Shown: positions 8,077 to 18,258, counted from the first letter of the stretch. The stretch: 64,000 bases of DNA from an uncultured Flammeovirgaceae bacterium (GCA_937883755.1 CAKZYA010000016.1:1-64000), one strand, 5' to 3'. Program-made: numbers and translations. Notes: generated by a model from the sequence alone, not told the origin.

Positions 8077-9543
8077 CTAATCTACAACTTCACCCAGCAG
8101 TGTAGCTGCAGTGCAATCGTGTACTCGTACATTGACGTACTCGCCTTTTTGGTATTGCTTCTTAGGAAAAACAATGACCTTATTGGCAGTATTTCTACCT
8201 TGCAAATCATCGTTAGAACGTTTGGAGTAACCTTCAGCTAATACTTTAAAGGTTTTTCCTACATCCCGTTGGTTGCGAGTTAGAGAAATGGTTTGTTGTT
8301 TTTCAATAATTTCCCGCAATCGTCGCTTTTTTACTTCTAGCGGAATATCATCTTCGTACTTGCGTGCGGCAAGAGTTCCAGGTCGTTCAGAGTAGTAGAA
8401 CATGTACGAGAAATCGTACTGTACATAGTCCATCAAGCTGAGTGTTTCTTGATGCTCTTCCTCCGTTTCTGTGCAGAAACCTGCAATCATATCAGATGAA
8501 ATACCGCAGTCTTCGCCCAGAATACGCCGAATAGCATCTACCCGATCCATATACCACTCGCGGGAGTAAGTGCGATTCATGAGCTCGAGTACCCGGCTGT
8601 TACCACTTTGCGCCGGAAGGTGAATATACTTACAGATATTTTCGTACCGCTTCATGGTGTACAGCACCTCGTCGGTAATATCCTTGGGATGAGACGTTGA
8701 GAAGCGAACTCGTAAGTCAGGGTGTACTTGGGCTACCATTTCTAGTAGCTTGGCAAAATTGACTATATCGGTTTCCCCAGCTTTTTCAATCTGGGCTTTT
8801 CCTTTCAGTTCAGTATTGTTTGACCACTTGTATGAATCTACATTTTGCCCAAGTAGCGTCACTTCGCGGTAGCCTTTATCAAACAAATCCTGAGCTTCAT
8901 GTACAATTGAATGAGGATCACGGCTACGCTCTCGCCCTCGGGTGAAGGGTACTACACAGAATGAGCACATATTATCGCACCCTCGCATAATCGATATGAA
9001 AGCCGTTACCCCGTTAGAATTTAAGCGTACCGGATTAATATCCGCGTAGGTTTCCTCCCGCGACAAAAAGGTATTGACTGATTTAGAACCGTCGTCTACT
9101 TGTTTTACCAGGTTGGGTAAATCACGGTAGGCATCAGGACCAGCCACTAAATCTACAATTTGCTCTTCTTCCAGCAACTGGCTTTTTAAGCGCTCTGCCA
9201 TACAACCCAGCACTCCTACTAATAGCTCTGGTTTTTCTTCTTTTAAATTATTGAACTGCCCCAGACGTTTGCGTACCGTTTGTTCGGCCTTGTCGCGAAT
9301 GGAACAAGTATTCAGGAAGATTACATCTGCCTTTTCATAACTATCAGTGGTATCAAAACCTTCTTGCTGCATAATTGCAGTGACAATCTCGCTATCGGAG
9401 AAATTCATCTGGCAGCCGTAACTTTCAATGTATAATTTGCGCTGCTTTCCAGTATTCTGTTCCACGGTTGTTTTTACCGCACACTGATCCTCAGCTTTCG
9501 CTTCGGGAGTAAGAATATCCAACGCTTCAATAATCTGACTCAT
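8077..9543 (-). CDS. miaB: tRNA-2-methylthio-N6-dimethylallyladenosine synthase MiaB
   Basis: 488 residues from ATG 9543. A radical-SAM methylthiotransferase that modifies A37 of tRNAs reading UNN codons. The N-terminal UPF0004 domain binds one [4Fe-4S] cluster through Cys in [21 protein letters not shown] and GCMAERLK. The radical-SAM CxxxCxxC is in [29 protein letters not shown] domain ends the protein. The ATG at 9543 is preferred over an upstream one because a consensus promoter lies at 9573-9600, inside the longer reading. First gene of the operon running to secG. Confidence 0.95.
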   Translation of the reverse strand: MSQIIEALDILTPEAKAEDQCAVKTTVEQNTGKQRKLYIESYGCQMNFSDSEIVTAIMQQEGFDTTDSYEKADVIFLNTCSIRDKAEQTVRKRLGQFNNLKEEKPELLVGVLGCMAERLKSQLLEEEQIVDLVAGPDAYRDLPNLVKQVDDGSKSVNTFLSREETYADINPVRLNSNGVTAFISIMRGCDNMCSFCVVPFTRGRERSRDPHSIVHEAQDLFDKGYREVTLLGQNVDSYKWSNNTELKGKAQIEKAGETDIVNFAKLLEMVAQVHPDLRVRFSTSHPKDITDEVLYTMKRYENICKYIHLPAQSGNSRVLELMNRTYSREWYMDRVDAIRRILGEDCGISSDMIAGFCTETEEEHQETLSLMDYVQYDFSYMFYYSERPGTLAARKYEDDIPLEVKKRRLREIIEKQQTISLTRNQRDVGKTFKVLAEGYSKRSNDDLQGRNTANKVIVFPKKQYQKGEYVNVRVHDCTAATLLGEVVD

Positions 9544-9572
9544 ATTTAATATACTATAGCTTAATGAGGCTG

Positions 9573-9600
9573 CAAAGTTAGAAAAACTAATGAGAAACAA
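9573..9600 (-). promoter_or_regulatory. Promoter of the miaB-secG operon
   Basis: On the minus strand TAACTTTG (9573-9580) matches TAnnTTTG exactly, with TTG at 9598-9600 (17-nt spacer; a TTTTG lies 6 nt further up). It lies 30 nt upstream of the miaB ATG at 9543. Confidence 0.5.
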
Positions 9601-9911
9601 TGACAAAATGTCAGGGTATTTGGTTCCAATAACAATCTGATACTCTCTGGCGTTAAAATTGAAACAAGCCTTTATGGTTATTTCTTACATCTTTCGTATT
9701 TTTGCGGAAATGTAATATTGTAAAAAGTTTAAGGGTTTAATTATAAATAAATCAGTGGGTGAGACTTTTTTTATGAGAAGAGGGGTAAAAACTGCTTTTT
9801 TAGCGATTTATTTTCCATAAAACTTGCAAATCTGCCTTATTTACCCGTTATTTCTTGTTTAAATCACTTTTATTATCAAAAAAACCATACGTTTATTTAA
9901 ATTCTACTGAA
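9601..9911. other. Intergenic region between miaB and the 9912 gene
   Basis: No gene recognised. TATTTTTG at 9697-9704 matches the TAnnTTTG -7 box on the plus strand, but no clear TTG lies 20 nt upstream. If used, the message would have a leader of about 200 nt. The segment 9760-9850 is T-rich and without stable structure that I can see. Confidence 0.35.
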
Positions 9912-10370
9912 ATGAAAAAATTACTTTTAGCTTCTTTCTTCCTATCTGCGTTGTTTGTTAAGCCTGTGTTTGCTCAGGATGAAGTGACTAATGATGAACT
10001 ATACAAATATGCAGTAGTACAAGAAACTTTAAGCCTATTTCAATCTGAGTTATCTGCTCAGGTAACTGAATATGTAGAAGCTCAAGATCCTGAGATTAAG
10101 AATCGCTATAACGAGCTAGCGGGCGGTGAAGCACCTGCCAATGATGCTGAGAAGACTTTTATTGATGCGGTAAACAATATGAAGAGCGAGCGTACTTCAG
10201 AGTTCACCGATGCCTATAAAACACTTATTAAGCGAGTACTAGGAGCCAAGTCATATTCCAAAGTGAAAAAAGCTGTTGCTAATGACAGTGATGTGAAGCA
10301 GCGCTTCAGTGGTATTGTTCAGGCAATGCACGCAGCCAAGGAAGAAGCTAGCGTTTCAGCCGGACAATAA
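9912..10370 (+). CDS. Secreted/periplasmic protein of unknown function, 152 aa
   Basis: Begins MKKLLLASFFLSALFVKPVFAQDE, a clear Sec signal peptide with an AxA-type cleavage site (VFA-QDE). The mature part (about 130 residues) is charged, predicted all-helical, and has no Cys. Segments such as EVTNDELYKYAVVQETLSLFQSELSAQVTEYV resemble small exported helical proteins. I do not recognise the family. Single gene followed by its own terminator; the frame is open further up only with a TTG start, and the signal peptide decides for this ATG. Confidence 0.8.
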   Translation: MKKLLLASFFLSALFVKPVFAQDEVTNDELYKYAVVQETLSLFQSELSAQVTEYVEAQDPEIKNRYNELAGGEAPANDAEKTFIDAVNNMKSERTSEFTDAYKTLIKRVLGAKSYSKVKKAVANDSDVKQRFSGIVQAMHAAKEEASVSAGQ

Positions 10371-10402
10371 TTATTAGATACCACTACACTATACGCCTTA
10401 CT

Positions 10403-10429
10403 AGCCTCGCAAATGCGAGGCTTTTTTTG
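10403..10429 (+). terminator. Rho-independent terminator of the 9912 gene
   Basis: AGCCTCGC (10403-10410), AAAT loop, GCGAGGCT (10415-10422): a perfect 8-bp GC-rich stem followed by TTTTTTT. Confidence 0.92.
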
Positions 10430-10656
10430 TTTGGAGAAGATTGAGGAGCTAGGCAAATAGACAATGAAAAACGGAAGCAGCTCTCTGCCTGGATCGAAGA
10501 TAGAAGTCGAAAGAAACTAGAATCGATTCGCGCGACTAGGAGTGGTATTTTGCATAAGCCGGACGCTTGCGCTAGTGATAGGGATCAGAAGCTGAGCAAA
10601 TGACTGTATGATGACCGCTAATGATAATTTAGCGATCTGATCATAGAACCATTCTA
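10430..10656. other. Gene-free spacer downstream of ilvA
   Basis: All frames are interrupted. It contains the 10-bp palindrome GAATCGATTC near 10520 and the hairpin CGCTAA-TGATAAT-TTAGCG (10616-10634), neither followed by a T run. It is somewhat richer in GC than the neighbouring spacers. I could not identify an ancestral gene. Confidence 0.4.
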
Positions 10657-11922
10657 TCAAATCAAAAAGTTGAAGAACTCAAATTTGTCATTGAGCAACT
10701 CGTAAGCTATGTTTTTCTCCCGCATTCGCTTAAGTAAGGGCTCAAAATCTTCGGGATATTGAAGCTCAATCCCCACCAAAGCAGGGCCTTTCTCACGACT
10801 AGTTTTTTTAGTGTACTCAAAGTGGGTGATATCATCATTAGGCCCCATTACCTCTGCAACAAACTCTTTCAACGCTCCTGCTCGCTGGGGAAACTGAATA
10901 ATGAAGTAATGCTTCAACCCTCTAAAAAGTAAGGCTTGTTCTTTAATCTCTTCCATGCGAGTGATGTCATTATTACCCCCACTGACGATACAAACCACAT
11001 GTTTTCCCTTAATTTCTTCGCGATACTGCTCCAATACCGCTACTGCTAGTGCCCCCGCAGGTTCTACTACGATGGCTTCTTCGTTATAGAGCTTCAAAAT
11101 AGTATCACAGACTTGTCCTTCAGGTACTAGCGCTACTTCGTCTAGTACATCCTGGCAAATGGAAAAGGTTAACTCGCCCACTCGCTGCACAGCAGCCCCA
11201 TCTACAAACTTATTGATACTTGGTAGAGTGACAATCTTGCCTTTCTCCAGAGATTGCTGCATGGCAGGTGCGCCCTCAGGTTCAATTCCGATAATTTTAG
11301 TATCAGGACTGATCTGTTTAAAATAGCTGCCAACCCCAGCTGATAGTCCACCTCCACCCACAGGCAGAAATAAATAATCAATAGGCTCGTGCGAGTCTAG
11401 CAGAATTTCGTAGCCGACTGTGCCCTGCCCCTCAATCACTTTCTCATCATTGAAGGGGGGAATAAACGGAGCCTTTTGCTCTTCGCTAAACTTCAGCGCT
11501 TCGGCACAAGCATCATCAAAGGTATCTCCGGTTAGAATAATTTCTACAGCATCTTTACCGAACATTTGTACCTGATTCACCTTTTGCTTAGGCGTAGGGT
11601 TTGGCATGTAGATATAACCCCGAATGCCTAGTCGCTGGCAGGCATAGGCTACCCCTTGCGCGTGGTTTCCGGCACTAGCGCAAACTACCCCGTTAGCCAT
11701 AGCTTTACGAGGCAAGCTGGATATTTTGTTGTATGCCCCCCTAATTTTATAGGAACGCACTACTTGCAAATCTTCCCGTTTTAGGTGGATTTGAGCCTCG
11801 TACTGCTCCGATAGATTCAGGCTAGGCATGAATGGTGTATGCTGCACAATTCCCTTCAATCGTCGGGCAGCATTGATAATATTCTTAACTGGAAGCATTG
11901 TTTTCTGTACTACTGTATCCAT
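10657..11922 (-). CDS. ilvA: Threonine ammonia-lyase (biosynthetic threonine dehydratase)
   Basis: 421 residues. PLP enzyme converting threonine to 2-oxobutanoate, the first step to isoleucine. The PLP lysine is in RSYKIRGAYNK (Lys59). The phosphate-binding glycine loop is LPVGGGGLSAG (about 187-196), and the SAGNHAQG motif lies at 83-90. A single C-terminal ACT-like regulatory domain (from about 335: FIIQFPQRAGALKEFVAEVMG) replaces the two of E. coli IlvA. This is the short form usual in Bacteroidota. Last gene of the ilv operon, 3 nt after the methyltransferase gene. Confidence 0.95.
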   Translation of the reverse strand: MDTVVQKTMLPVKNIINAARRLKGIVQHTPFMPSLNLSEQYEAQIHLKREDLQVVRSYKIRGAYNKISSLPRKAMANGVVCASAGNHAQGVAYACQRLGIRGYIYMPNPTPKQKVNQVQMFGKDAVEIILTGDTFDDACAEALKFSEEQKAPFIPPFNDEKVIEGQGTVGYEILLDSHEPIDYLFLPVGGGGLSAGVGSYFKQISPDTKIIGIEPEGAPAMQQSLEKGKIVTLPSINKFVDGAAVQRVGELTFSICQDVLDEVALVPEGQVCDTILKLYNEEAIVVEPAGALAVAVLEQYREEIKGKHVVCIVSGGNNDITRMEEIKEQALLFRGLKHYFIIQFPQRAGALKEFVAEVMGPNDDITHFEYTKKTSREKGPALVGIELQYPEDFEPLLKRMREKNIAYELLNDKFEFFNFLI

Positions 11923-11925
11923 TCG

Positions 11926-12681
11926 CTATACTTTTACCGCCAATATTCTTAGACGTTTATAATCTGCGTACCAGGTACCTTCGTGGTACAGAGCTGCCCG
12001 CAATGATTCTTGAGTTGCTTCAAGCAATTCTTCATACTGATCCGCCTCAACGTCAGCCATCCACCTTTCGGCAAACATTTTAATCCACACTTTTATTCCA
12101 TCTTTAGCTAATGCCGTATCTCGATGAAAATACTGCACTTGCTGTACTTCAAACCCTACTAACTCTAACAAGTTACTATACTCCCCTACCGAAGGGAAAA
12201 ACCACTGCTCACTAGTATCAATGACTGGATACCCTAATTTAGCTCGTTGTCGATTTAATGCCGAAATAATCTGAGCAATGTTCCCCTTTCCTCCCAGTTC
12301 GGCTACCAACCGGCCGGCCGGTTTCAGATGTTGATAAACCTGCTTTAGTACTGCCTGAGCATCTTTCATCCAATGCAATGCTGCATTAGAAAAGACGGCA
12401 TCAAACTGAGGTAAATCACTGAGCTGAGTAGCATCCTGTGTATAAAACGTAATTATAGGATACTGACGCTTAGCCTGCTCCACCATTTCTTCTGACTGAT
12501 CAACGCCAATTACTTTTGCTCCCGATTGAGCGATTTGTTCAGTCAGTTCACCCGTACCACAGCCCAAATCCAAAATCTCTTCCCCAGCCTTTGGCACCAG
12601 CCAGTCAACCAGACTACTTCCATATTGATAAACAAAAGCGTGCTTTTGCTGATACAAGTTAGCATTCCACTGATACGCCAT
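11926..12681 (-). CDS. Class I SAM-dependent methyltransferase, trans-aconitate methyltransferase-like
   Basis: 251 residues. The Rossmann SAM site is explicit: motif I EILDLGCGTGELTEQIA (about 35-51), motif II VIGVDQSEEMVEQAK, motif IV FDAVFSNAALHWM. The order and the NAALHW motif resemble Tam-type methyltransferases, which methylate small tricarboxylates. It sits between ilvC and ilvA in a tight operon. A role on a carboxylate of the branched-chain pathway is inference from position; a generic small-molecule methyltransferase is the safe call. Confidence 0.8.
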   Translation of the reverse strand: MAYQWNANLYQQKHAFVYQYGSSLVDWLVPKAGEEILDLGCGTGELTEQIAQSGAKVIGVDQSEEMVEQAKRQYPIITFYTQDATQLSDLPQFDAVFSNAALHWMKDAQAVLKQVYQHLKPAGRLVAELGGKGNIAQIISALNRQRAKLGYPVIDTSEQWFFPSVGEYSNLLELVGFEVQQVQYFHRDTALAKDGIKVWIKMFAERWMADVEADQYEELLEATQESLRAALYHEGTWYADYKRLRILAVKV

Positions 12682-12691
12682 TTTTTTAGTT

Positions 12692-12815
12692 GGAAAAGGA
12701 TACCGGGTCGCCGGGCGATGGACAGTTGAAAGTGGTACAATACCTAGAGGTTAATTTTAGTAACCTCTAGGTAAAATTGAAGTATGAAAATCCCCCTTGC
12801 CCAGTTCCACTACGG
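12692..12815. repeat. Heptad-repeat palindrome 4 with nested perfect hairpin (ilvC / methyltransferase)
   Basis: The outer left arm has degenerate 7-bp units beginning GG (for example GGAAAAG, GGTCGCC). The outer right arm has C-rich units (for example CTTGCCC, AGTTCCA). In the centre is a separate perfect hairpin: TACCTAGAGGTTA (12741-12753), 7-nt loop, TAACCTCTAGGTA (12761-12773). The 13-bp stem is not followed by a T run, so it is not an obvious terminator. The heptad phase is less regular here than in the other elements. Confidence 0.6.
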
Positions 12816-12849
12816 CCCTTTAAGAAAAGGGGAAGGTCAGAGATGATTT

Positions 12850-13887
12850 TTACGGACGTAACTCACGAACTTTGCTACCGGCTTGCCACATTTCAGATTC
12901 TTTCAACTCGTCAAGTTCTACCTGAAGTTTCTCGCGATAGTCAGGCTGGCTATTGCGCTCAATGGTGATACGAGCCTCATTACCCGTGGCAACGCTTTCG
13001 TACAGATCATTAAATACTGGTTTTACAGCATCGCGGAAGCGATCTTTCCAATCTAGAGCACCTCGCTGGGCAGTAGTAGAACAGTTGGCGTACATCCAGT
13101 CCATACCGTTCTCGCCTACTAGTCGGATTAAACTCTGAGTTAACTCTTCTACCGTTTCGTTGAAAGATTCGCTAGGAGAATGGCCTTTGCTGCGGAGCAA
13201 ATTGTACTGTGCTTCCATCACGCCAGCTAAAGCACCCATCAGAATGCCGCGCTCGCCCGTTAAATCACTGTAAACCTCTTTTCTAAAGGTAGTCTCAAAT
13301 AAATAGCCCGAACCTACGCCAATACCCACTGCTAGGATACGATCTTTGGCATTTCCCGTCACATCTTGGAAAATAGCGTAGCTAGAATTGATTCCTTTTC
13401 CCTCGAGGAATAAACGTCGTACACTAGTTCCCGACCCTTTGGGCGCTACCAACATAACGTCCACGTTATCAGGGGGGATAATACCAGTTTCTTCGTGATA
13501 AGTTACCCCAAAACCGTGCGAGAAGACTAGGGCTTTACCATCAGTTAAGTACTTCTTCATAGTAGGCCAAACGGCAATTTGTCCAGCATCAGAAAGAAGG
13601 TTGCAGATGATGGTACCCCGCTCGCAGGCTTCTTCAATAGAAAATAAGGTTTCGCCTTCTACCCAGCCGTCTTCAATGGCTTTCTGGTAAGTTTTAGACT
13701 CTTTACGCTGACCAACGATTACGTTAAAGCCATTGTCGCGCATGTTCAGTCCTTGCGCTGGCCCCTGTACACCGTAGCCAATAATGGCAATAGTTTCGTC
13801 TTTTAACGTATCTAAAGCTTTGGAAAGTGGATATTCATCTCGGGTGATTACGTTTTCGTCAACGCCACCAAAATTAATGGTTGCCAT
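12850..13887 (-). CDS. ilvC: Ketol-acid reductoisomerase
   Basis: 345 residues. Isomerises and reduces acetolactate or acetohydroxybutyrate with NAD(P)H and Mg2+, the second common step to Val/Leu/Ile. The N-terminal Rossmann fold has IIGYGVQGPAQGLNMRDNG (35-53) followed by a basic/Ser specificity loop (GQRKESKTY). The knotted C-terminal domain carries the metal ligands in KEVYSDLTGERG and VEELTQSLI. A short class I-type enzyme. Followed on the transcript by palindrome 4. Confidence 0.96.
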   Translation of the reverse strand: MATINFGGVDENVITRDEYPLSKALDTLKDETIAIIGYGVQGPAQGLNMRDNGFNVIVGQRKESKTYQKAIEDGWVEGETLFSIEEACERGTIICNLLSDAGQIAVWPTMKKYLTDGKALVFSHGFGVTYHEETGIIPPDNVDVMLVAPKGSGTSVRRLFLEGKGINSSYAIFQDVTGNAKDRILAVGIGVGSGYLFETTFRKEVYSDLTGERGILMGALAGVMEAQYNLLRSKGHSPSESFNETVEELTQSLIRLVGENGMDWMYANCSTTAQRGALDWKDRFRDAVKPVFNDLYESVATGNEARITIERNSQPDYREKLQVELDELKESEMWQAGSKVRELRP

Positions 13888-13955
13888 GTGTTTTGTTTCT
13901 TTTTAGTAGTTATGGGAAATGAAAAATTGAAAATTGCTTAATTACTGATTCTGAT

Positions 13956-14039
13956 CGGAAAACGGCTAAGGGAAAACGGAAAATATCAATACGTTTGTAC
14001 TCTACTCTATCCTCCGTTCTCCATTTTCCTGTCCCCATT
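13956..14039. repeat. Heptad-repeat palindrome 5 (ilvN / ilvC spacer)
   Basis: Left arm of four in-phase units such as CGGAAAA, CGGCTAA (13956-13983), possibly extended leftward by weaker units from about 13914. Right arm of pyrimidine-rich units such as CTCCGTT, CTCCATT (14005-14039), complementary to the left arm. The right arm overlaps the ilvN stop codon (14038-14040). Confidence 0.85.
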
Positions 14040-14628
14040 AATAGCTCACCCCCGCACTGCGTTCAGGGTCTTTTAGTTCGTGAAATTCTTCATCGGAGTA
14101 CCAGCCTTCGGGACCAATATTTTTGGCATACTGACTAAACCGGTACTGGTCTTTGACTAGAGCGATCCGCCCCGACTTTACAAATTCTAGCAGACCATGT
14201 GGTTCTAGCAGGTGCAACATCGTAATAACATCTTCTTTTTTACCGGTCTTCTCAATAATGATATACTCTTCGGCTGAGTAGGCCACTCTCGCCTGATGAC
14301 GATGGGCAATTGCCATCACTTCCTCCCGCTCCTGGAGGTTCTCGGTCGCTACCTTGTAGTAGGCAATCTGCCCATAAAAGACCTGCTCATCTTCATTATG
14401 AAAGACAAACAGCACCCCAATGATTTTACGAATCTGCTGAATGAGTTTCTGGATTTTATTTTCATCGTAGTCAATTACGATTGTGAATCGGGAAATACCT
14501 TTCCGTTCCGTTTCTGAGACGGTAAGACTCTCTATATTAGTTCTACGACGCGAAAAGATAATGGTAATGCGATTCAGCAGTCCAAAATTGTTTTCAGTAA
14601 ATACGATGATGGTATAGCGTCTTTTCAT
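14038..14628 (-). CDS. ilvN: Acetolactate synthase small (regulatory) subunit
   Basis: 196 residues. N-terminal ACT domain, YTIIVFTENNFGLLNRITIIFSRRRTNIESLTV (about 4-37), followed by a second ferredoxin-like domain, the usual IlvN/IlvH architecture. It confers valine feedback on IlvB and raises its activity. It lies 52 nt after ilvB. The tail after about residue 170 (NIGPEGWYSDEEFHELKDPERSAGVSY) is a lineage extension. Confidence 0.93.
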   Translation of the reverse strand: MKRRYTIIVFTENNFGLLNRITIIFSRRRTNIESLTVSETERKGISRFTIVIDYDENKIQKLIQQIRKIIGVLFVFHNEDEQVFYGQIAYYKVATENLQEREEVMAIAHRHQARVAYSAEEYIIIEKTGKKEDVITMLHLLEPHGLLEFVKSGRIALVKDQYRFSQYAKNIGPEGWYSDEEFHELKDPERSAGVSY

Positions 14629-14680
14629 AAGGATTGCAGATTGGAATATTGCAAATAAAAAATTGTAGGTAGGTAATAGG

Positions 14681-16468
14681 TTACTCTAATCGTATCTGAT
14701 CTACCCCAGCCCCGGAAGGAACCATGGGAAATACGTTGGTTTCTTTTTCTACCATCATTTCTAGCAAGTACGATTTTTCGGAATTGATCAATGTATCTAG
14801 CGAAGTAGACAGGTCATCAGCGTGGGAGCAACGGTGCCCGTCAATACCGAAACCTCTGGCAATGGTAATAAAATCAGGGTTAGTCAGCTCTACGAAAGAG
14901 TAGCGATTATCAAAAAACAGCTCCTGCCACTGACGTACCATACCCAGATAATTATTGTTCATCACAATAATCTTCACAGGCTGCCCAGTCTGAGCAATCG
15001 TTCCTAGCTCCTGAATCGTCATCTGGAAGCAGCCATCACCAATAATTGCGTAGATATCACGATCAGGGGCCCCCATTTTGGCTCCTAAAGCCGAAGGCAA
15101 AGCATAACCCATGGTACCTAAACCACCAGAAGTAAGCCAGCTATCTGTCTTGTTAAATTTGGAGTAACGAGCGGCTGACATTTGGTGCTGCCCGACATCC
15201 GCGACAATCACTCCCTCGCCATTGGTTTTTTCAGACAGCATCCGCACTACCTCTCCCATCTTGATTCGCTCAGCTTCTGCGGTAAAATCATGCTGAATTA
15301 CTTTCTGATATTCTTCCTCGTGACACTTAGCAAATTCAGCTAACCAGTCATCATGCTGGCGTTCTTCTACTTTCTCTATTAGCTCAGTCAGTGCCGCTTT
15401 AGCATCGGCGATAATACCTACCTCAGCTGGTACATTTTTACCGATTTCCGCATGGTCAATATCAATATGAATCACTTTCGCTTGCTTTGCGTAGCGTTCC
15501 AGATTTCCAGTAACCCGATCATCGAAACGCATTCCAACCGCAACAATTACATCAGCCTGGTTTGTCAAGATATTAGGTCCGTAGTTGCCGTGCATGCCTA
15601 GCATTCCTACATAAAGAGGATGCTCCGAAGGAAATGCGGATAATCCTAGCAAAGTGCTAGCAACTGGAATTCCGGTTTTTTCCACGAATGTTTTCAATTG
15701 CTCTTGAGCTTCGGAAAGCAAGATTCCGTGTCCGGCAAATAAAAAGGGACGCTGGGCAGTGCTTAGGATTTCAGCTGCTTTCACAATGTCTTTTTCCCGC
15801 GGGGCGCTAGCGGGCTTGTACCCTTTGATTTGCTTTCGCTTCTCGTAAGTGAACGGTATGCTCATATTTTTAAACTGAGCATCCTTAGTAATATCAACTA
15901 GTACCGGGCCGGGTCGACCAGATTGGGCAATGTAAAAGGCCTTAGCAATAATGTAAGGAATCTCGTCTGGGTTAGCAATCTGGTAGCACCACTTAGTGAT
16001 AGGCATAGCCAGACTCATCACATCGGTCTCCTGAAAAGCATCAGTTCCCAAGTAAGGCTCAGCTACCTGTCCGGTAATACAGACAATCGGTACAGAATCT
16101 AGCATAGCGTCGGCAATACCTGTTACTAAATTAGTTGCTCCAGGTCCAGAGGTGGCAAAGCAAACTCCAGGTTTCTTCGCCATTTGGGCGTAACCTTCTG
16201 CCGCATGGGTTGCACCTTGTTCATGACGTACCAACACATGGTTTAGCTGTTCCCGATGATGAAACAGAGCATCGTAGATTGGCATAATCGCTCCACCAGG
16301 ATAACCGAAAATTGTATCTACCCCTTCTTCAATCAGAGAAAGTATTACTGCTTCCGAACCACTCACCACCTGGTCAGTCTCTTTAATCAGAATATTTTCC
16401 GCCTCATGATCATGGTGTAATGGATGATCATATAATTTCTTCACTGCTTTTTCTGTCACTAATGCCAT
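14681..16468 (-). CDS. ilvB: Acetolactate synthase large (catalytic) subunit
   Basis: 595 residues. ThDP/FAD enzyme condensing pyruvate with pyruvate or 2-oxobutanoate. The catalytic Glu is in VLVRHEQGATHAAEGYAQ (Glu83). The ThDP/Mg site is GDGCFQMTIQELGTIAQTGQPVKIIVMNNNYLGMV (about 475-510), and the FAD-domain segment is VGMRFDDRVTGN. The first 35 residues (His/Glu-rich, AVKKLYDHPLHHDHEAEN) are an extension before the core. Preceded on the transcript by palindrome 6. Confidence 0.96.
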   Translation of the reverse strand: MALVTEKAVKKLYDHPLHHDHEAENILIKETDQVVSGSEAVILSLIEEGVDTIFGYPGGAIMPIYDALFHHREQLNHVLVRHEQGATHAAEGYAQMAKKPGVCFATSGPGATNLVTGIADAMLDSVPIVCITGQVAEPYLGTDAFQETDVMSLAMPITKWCYQIANPDEIPYIIAKAFYIAQSGRPGPVLVDITKDAQFKNMSIPFTYEKRKQIKGYKPASAPREKDIVKAAEILSTAQRPFLFAGHGILLSEAQEQLKTFVEKTGIPVASTLLGLSAFPSEHPLYVGMLGMHGNYGPNILTNQADVIVAVGMRFDDRVTGNLERYAKQAKVIHIDIDHAEIGKNVPAEVGIIADAKAALTELIEKVEERQHDDWLAEFAKCHEEEYQKVIQHDFTAEAERIKMGEVVRMLSEKTNGEGVIVADVGQHQMSAARYSKFNKTDSWLTSGGLGTMGYALPSALGAKMGAPDRDIYAIIGDGCFQMTIQELGTIAQTGQPVKIIVMNNNYLGMVRQWQELFFDNRYSFVELTNPDFITIARGFGIDGHRCSHADDLSTSLDTLINSEKSYLLEMMVEKETNVFPMVPSGAGVDQIRLE

Positions 16469-16507
16469 ACCTAATTAATTGAAATTTGAAAATTATTAAT
16501 AAGCTTA

Positions 16508-16572
16508 GGGAAGAGAGGTTGGAGTTATTAATACGTAGTTTTACCCCCCTGCCTCTCGCGCCTTGCTCCTTA
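16508..16572. repeat. Heptad-repeat palindrome 6 (ilvD / ilvB spacer)
   Basis: Left arm of purine-rich 7-bp units such as GGGAAGA, GAGGTTG (16508-16528). Right arm of units such as CCTCTCG, CTCCTTA (16545-16572), approximately complementary. The last unit overlaps the ilvD stop codon (16570-16572). Confidence 0.75.
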
Positions 16573-18252
16573 TGTTTCATCGGTAACACAACCTTGAGAG
16601 GCTGATGCCACTAATTTTAAATATTTGTAGAGTGTCCCTGACGTTTCTGGCGGTGGAGGTTGCTTCCATTGACTTTTTCGCTCGGCTAGTTCTTCATCGC
16701 TCAGGTGTACAGTGAGTTGATTGTTCTCAGTATCAATCAGGATAGAGTCTCCATCTTGCAGCAACCCAATTGCGCCACCTTCGTAGGCCTCGGGGGTAAT
16801 ATGTCCTACTACAAAACCGTGTGTCCCACCAGAAAAACGGCCATCAGTAATCAAAGCCACTTTTTTACCCAGCCCAGCTCCCATAATAGCTGAGGTCGGC
16901 TTTAGCATCTCTCGCATACCCGGCCCACCTTTAGGCCCTTCGTACCGAATAACGATTACATCTCCCGCCTGCACTTTTCTTTGGTCAATCGCTTCGTTAG
17001 CTGCATCCTCACTGTCAAATACCCGCGCAGTACCTTCAAACTTTAGCCCCTCCTTACCCGTGATTTTAGCTACTGAACCTTCGGGAGCCAGATTTCCAAA
17101 TAGCATTTGTAAGTGTCCCGTCTTCTTGATAGGCTGATTCACAGGATAAATAATCTTTTGACTTTCAGCTAAACCAGGAAGTTCATCTAAATTCTCAGCC
17201 ACAGACTTTCCAGTTACGGTTAGGCAATCACCGTGGATGTACCCTTCCTTTAATAATAGTTTCATTGCTGCCGGGATTCCACCCACATTATGTAAATCCT
17301 CCATCAGGTATTTACCACTGGGCTTAAGATCAGCAATATACGGAGTGCGATCACTTACCTCCTGAAAATCTTTCAACGTAAGCTGAATGCCTACACTCTT
17401 AGCTACTGCAATTAAGTGTAGCACTGCATTGGTTGAACCACCCATCGCCATCACCAAAGTCATGGCATTGTCAAATGACTTACGACTCAATATATCTGAA
17501 GGCTTCAGATCCTGTTCCAGCAGATAGCGAATAGCCGCCCCAACTTGCTTCAGTTCTTCTTTTTTGTTGGCACTGGTTGCTGGGTTAGAAGAACTATAAG
17601 GCAAGCTCATCCCCATTGCTTCAATGGCTGATGCCATAGTATTAGCGGTATACATACCACCACACGCTCCCGCTGTTGGGCACGATCGTTTTACTACCTC
17701 TTTAAAATCTTCGGGAGTAATATCACCTGTAATTTTCTTACCGTAAGCTTCAAAAGCCGAAACAATATTTAAATCCTCACCTTGATAATGTCCGGGACTA
17801 ATGGTGCCGCCGTAAACTAAAATAGCCGGACGATTTAGTCGCCCCATCGCTATCATGGCTCCAGGCATATTCTTATCACAGCCTACTACAGGTACTACCG
17901 CATCGTAGCACTGGGCCTGCACTACCGTCTCGATAGAATCGGCAATAATGTCACGAGAAGGGAGGGAATAACGCATACCAGGTGTACCCATTGACATGCC
18001 ATCGCTCACTCCAATGGTATGGAAAACCAAGCCGATCAGATCGTGCTGTTGCACCGATTCTTTTATATCTGATGCAAAGCCGTTTAGGTGCATATTGCAA
18101 GTGTTACCCTCGTAACCCGTGCTGGCAATACCTACCTGAGCCTTGGAGAAATCCTCATCTTTCAGGCCTACTCCATAGAGCATAGCCTGAGCGGCAGGTA
18201 ATGATTCATCCTGTGTGATAGTTGCGCTGTACTTGTTTAGTTGCTTGCTCAT
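16570..18252 (-). CDS. ilvD: Dihydroxy-acid dehydratase
   Basis: 560 residues. Fe-S enzyme dehydrating dihydroxy acids to 2-oxo acids in Val/Ile synthesis. Cluster cysteines are in [16 protein letters not shown] and [18 protein letters not shown]. The C-terminal [11 protein letters not shown]-type motif is present as [22 protein letters not shown]. First structural gene after the attenuator at 18259-18375; its ATG is 7 nt beyond the terminator T run, so expression depends on read-through. Confidence 0.96.
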   Translation of the reverse strand: MSKQLNKYSATITQDESLPAAQAMLYGVGLKDEDFSKAQVGIASTGYEGNTCNMHLNGFASDIKESVQQHDLIGLVFHTIGVSDGMSMGTPGMRYSLPSRDIIADSIETVVQAQCYDAVVPVVGCDKNMPGAMIAMGRLNRPAILVYGGTISPGHYQGEDLNIVSAFEAYGKKITGDITPEDFKEVVKRSCPTAGACGGMYTANTMASAIEAMGMSLPYSSSNPATSANKKEELKQVGAAIRYLLEQDLKPSDILSRKSFDNAMTLVMAMGGSTNAVLHLIAVAKSVGIQLTLKDFQEVSDRTPYIADLKPSGKYLMEDLHNVGGIPAAMKLLLKEGYIHGDCLTVTGKSVAENLDELPGLAESQKIIYPVNQPIKKTGHLQMLFGNLAPEGSVAKITGKEGLKFEGTARVFDSEDAANEAIDQRKVQAGDVIVIRYEGPKGGPGMREMLKPTSAIMGAGLGKKVALITDGRFSGGTHGFVVGHITPEAYEGGAIGLLQDGDSILIDTENNQLTVHLSDEELAERKSQWKQPPPPETSGTLYKYLKLVASASQGCVTDET

Positions 18253-18258
18253 AGTGCA

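Noticed and set aside
10430-10656. Possible gene remnant downstream of ilvA.
   Set aside because: No frame gives a recognisable protein segment, and the hairpins are not conserved motifs that I know.
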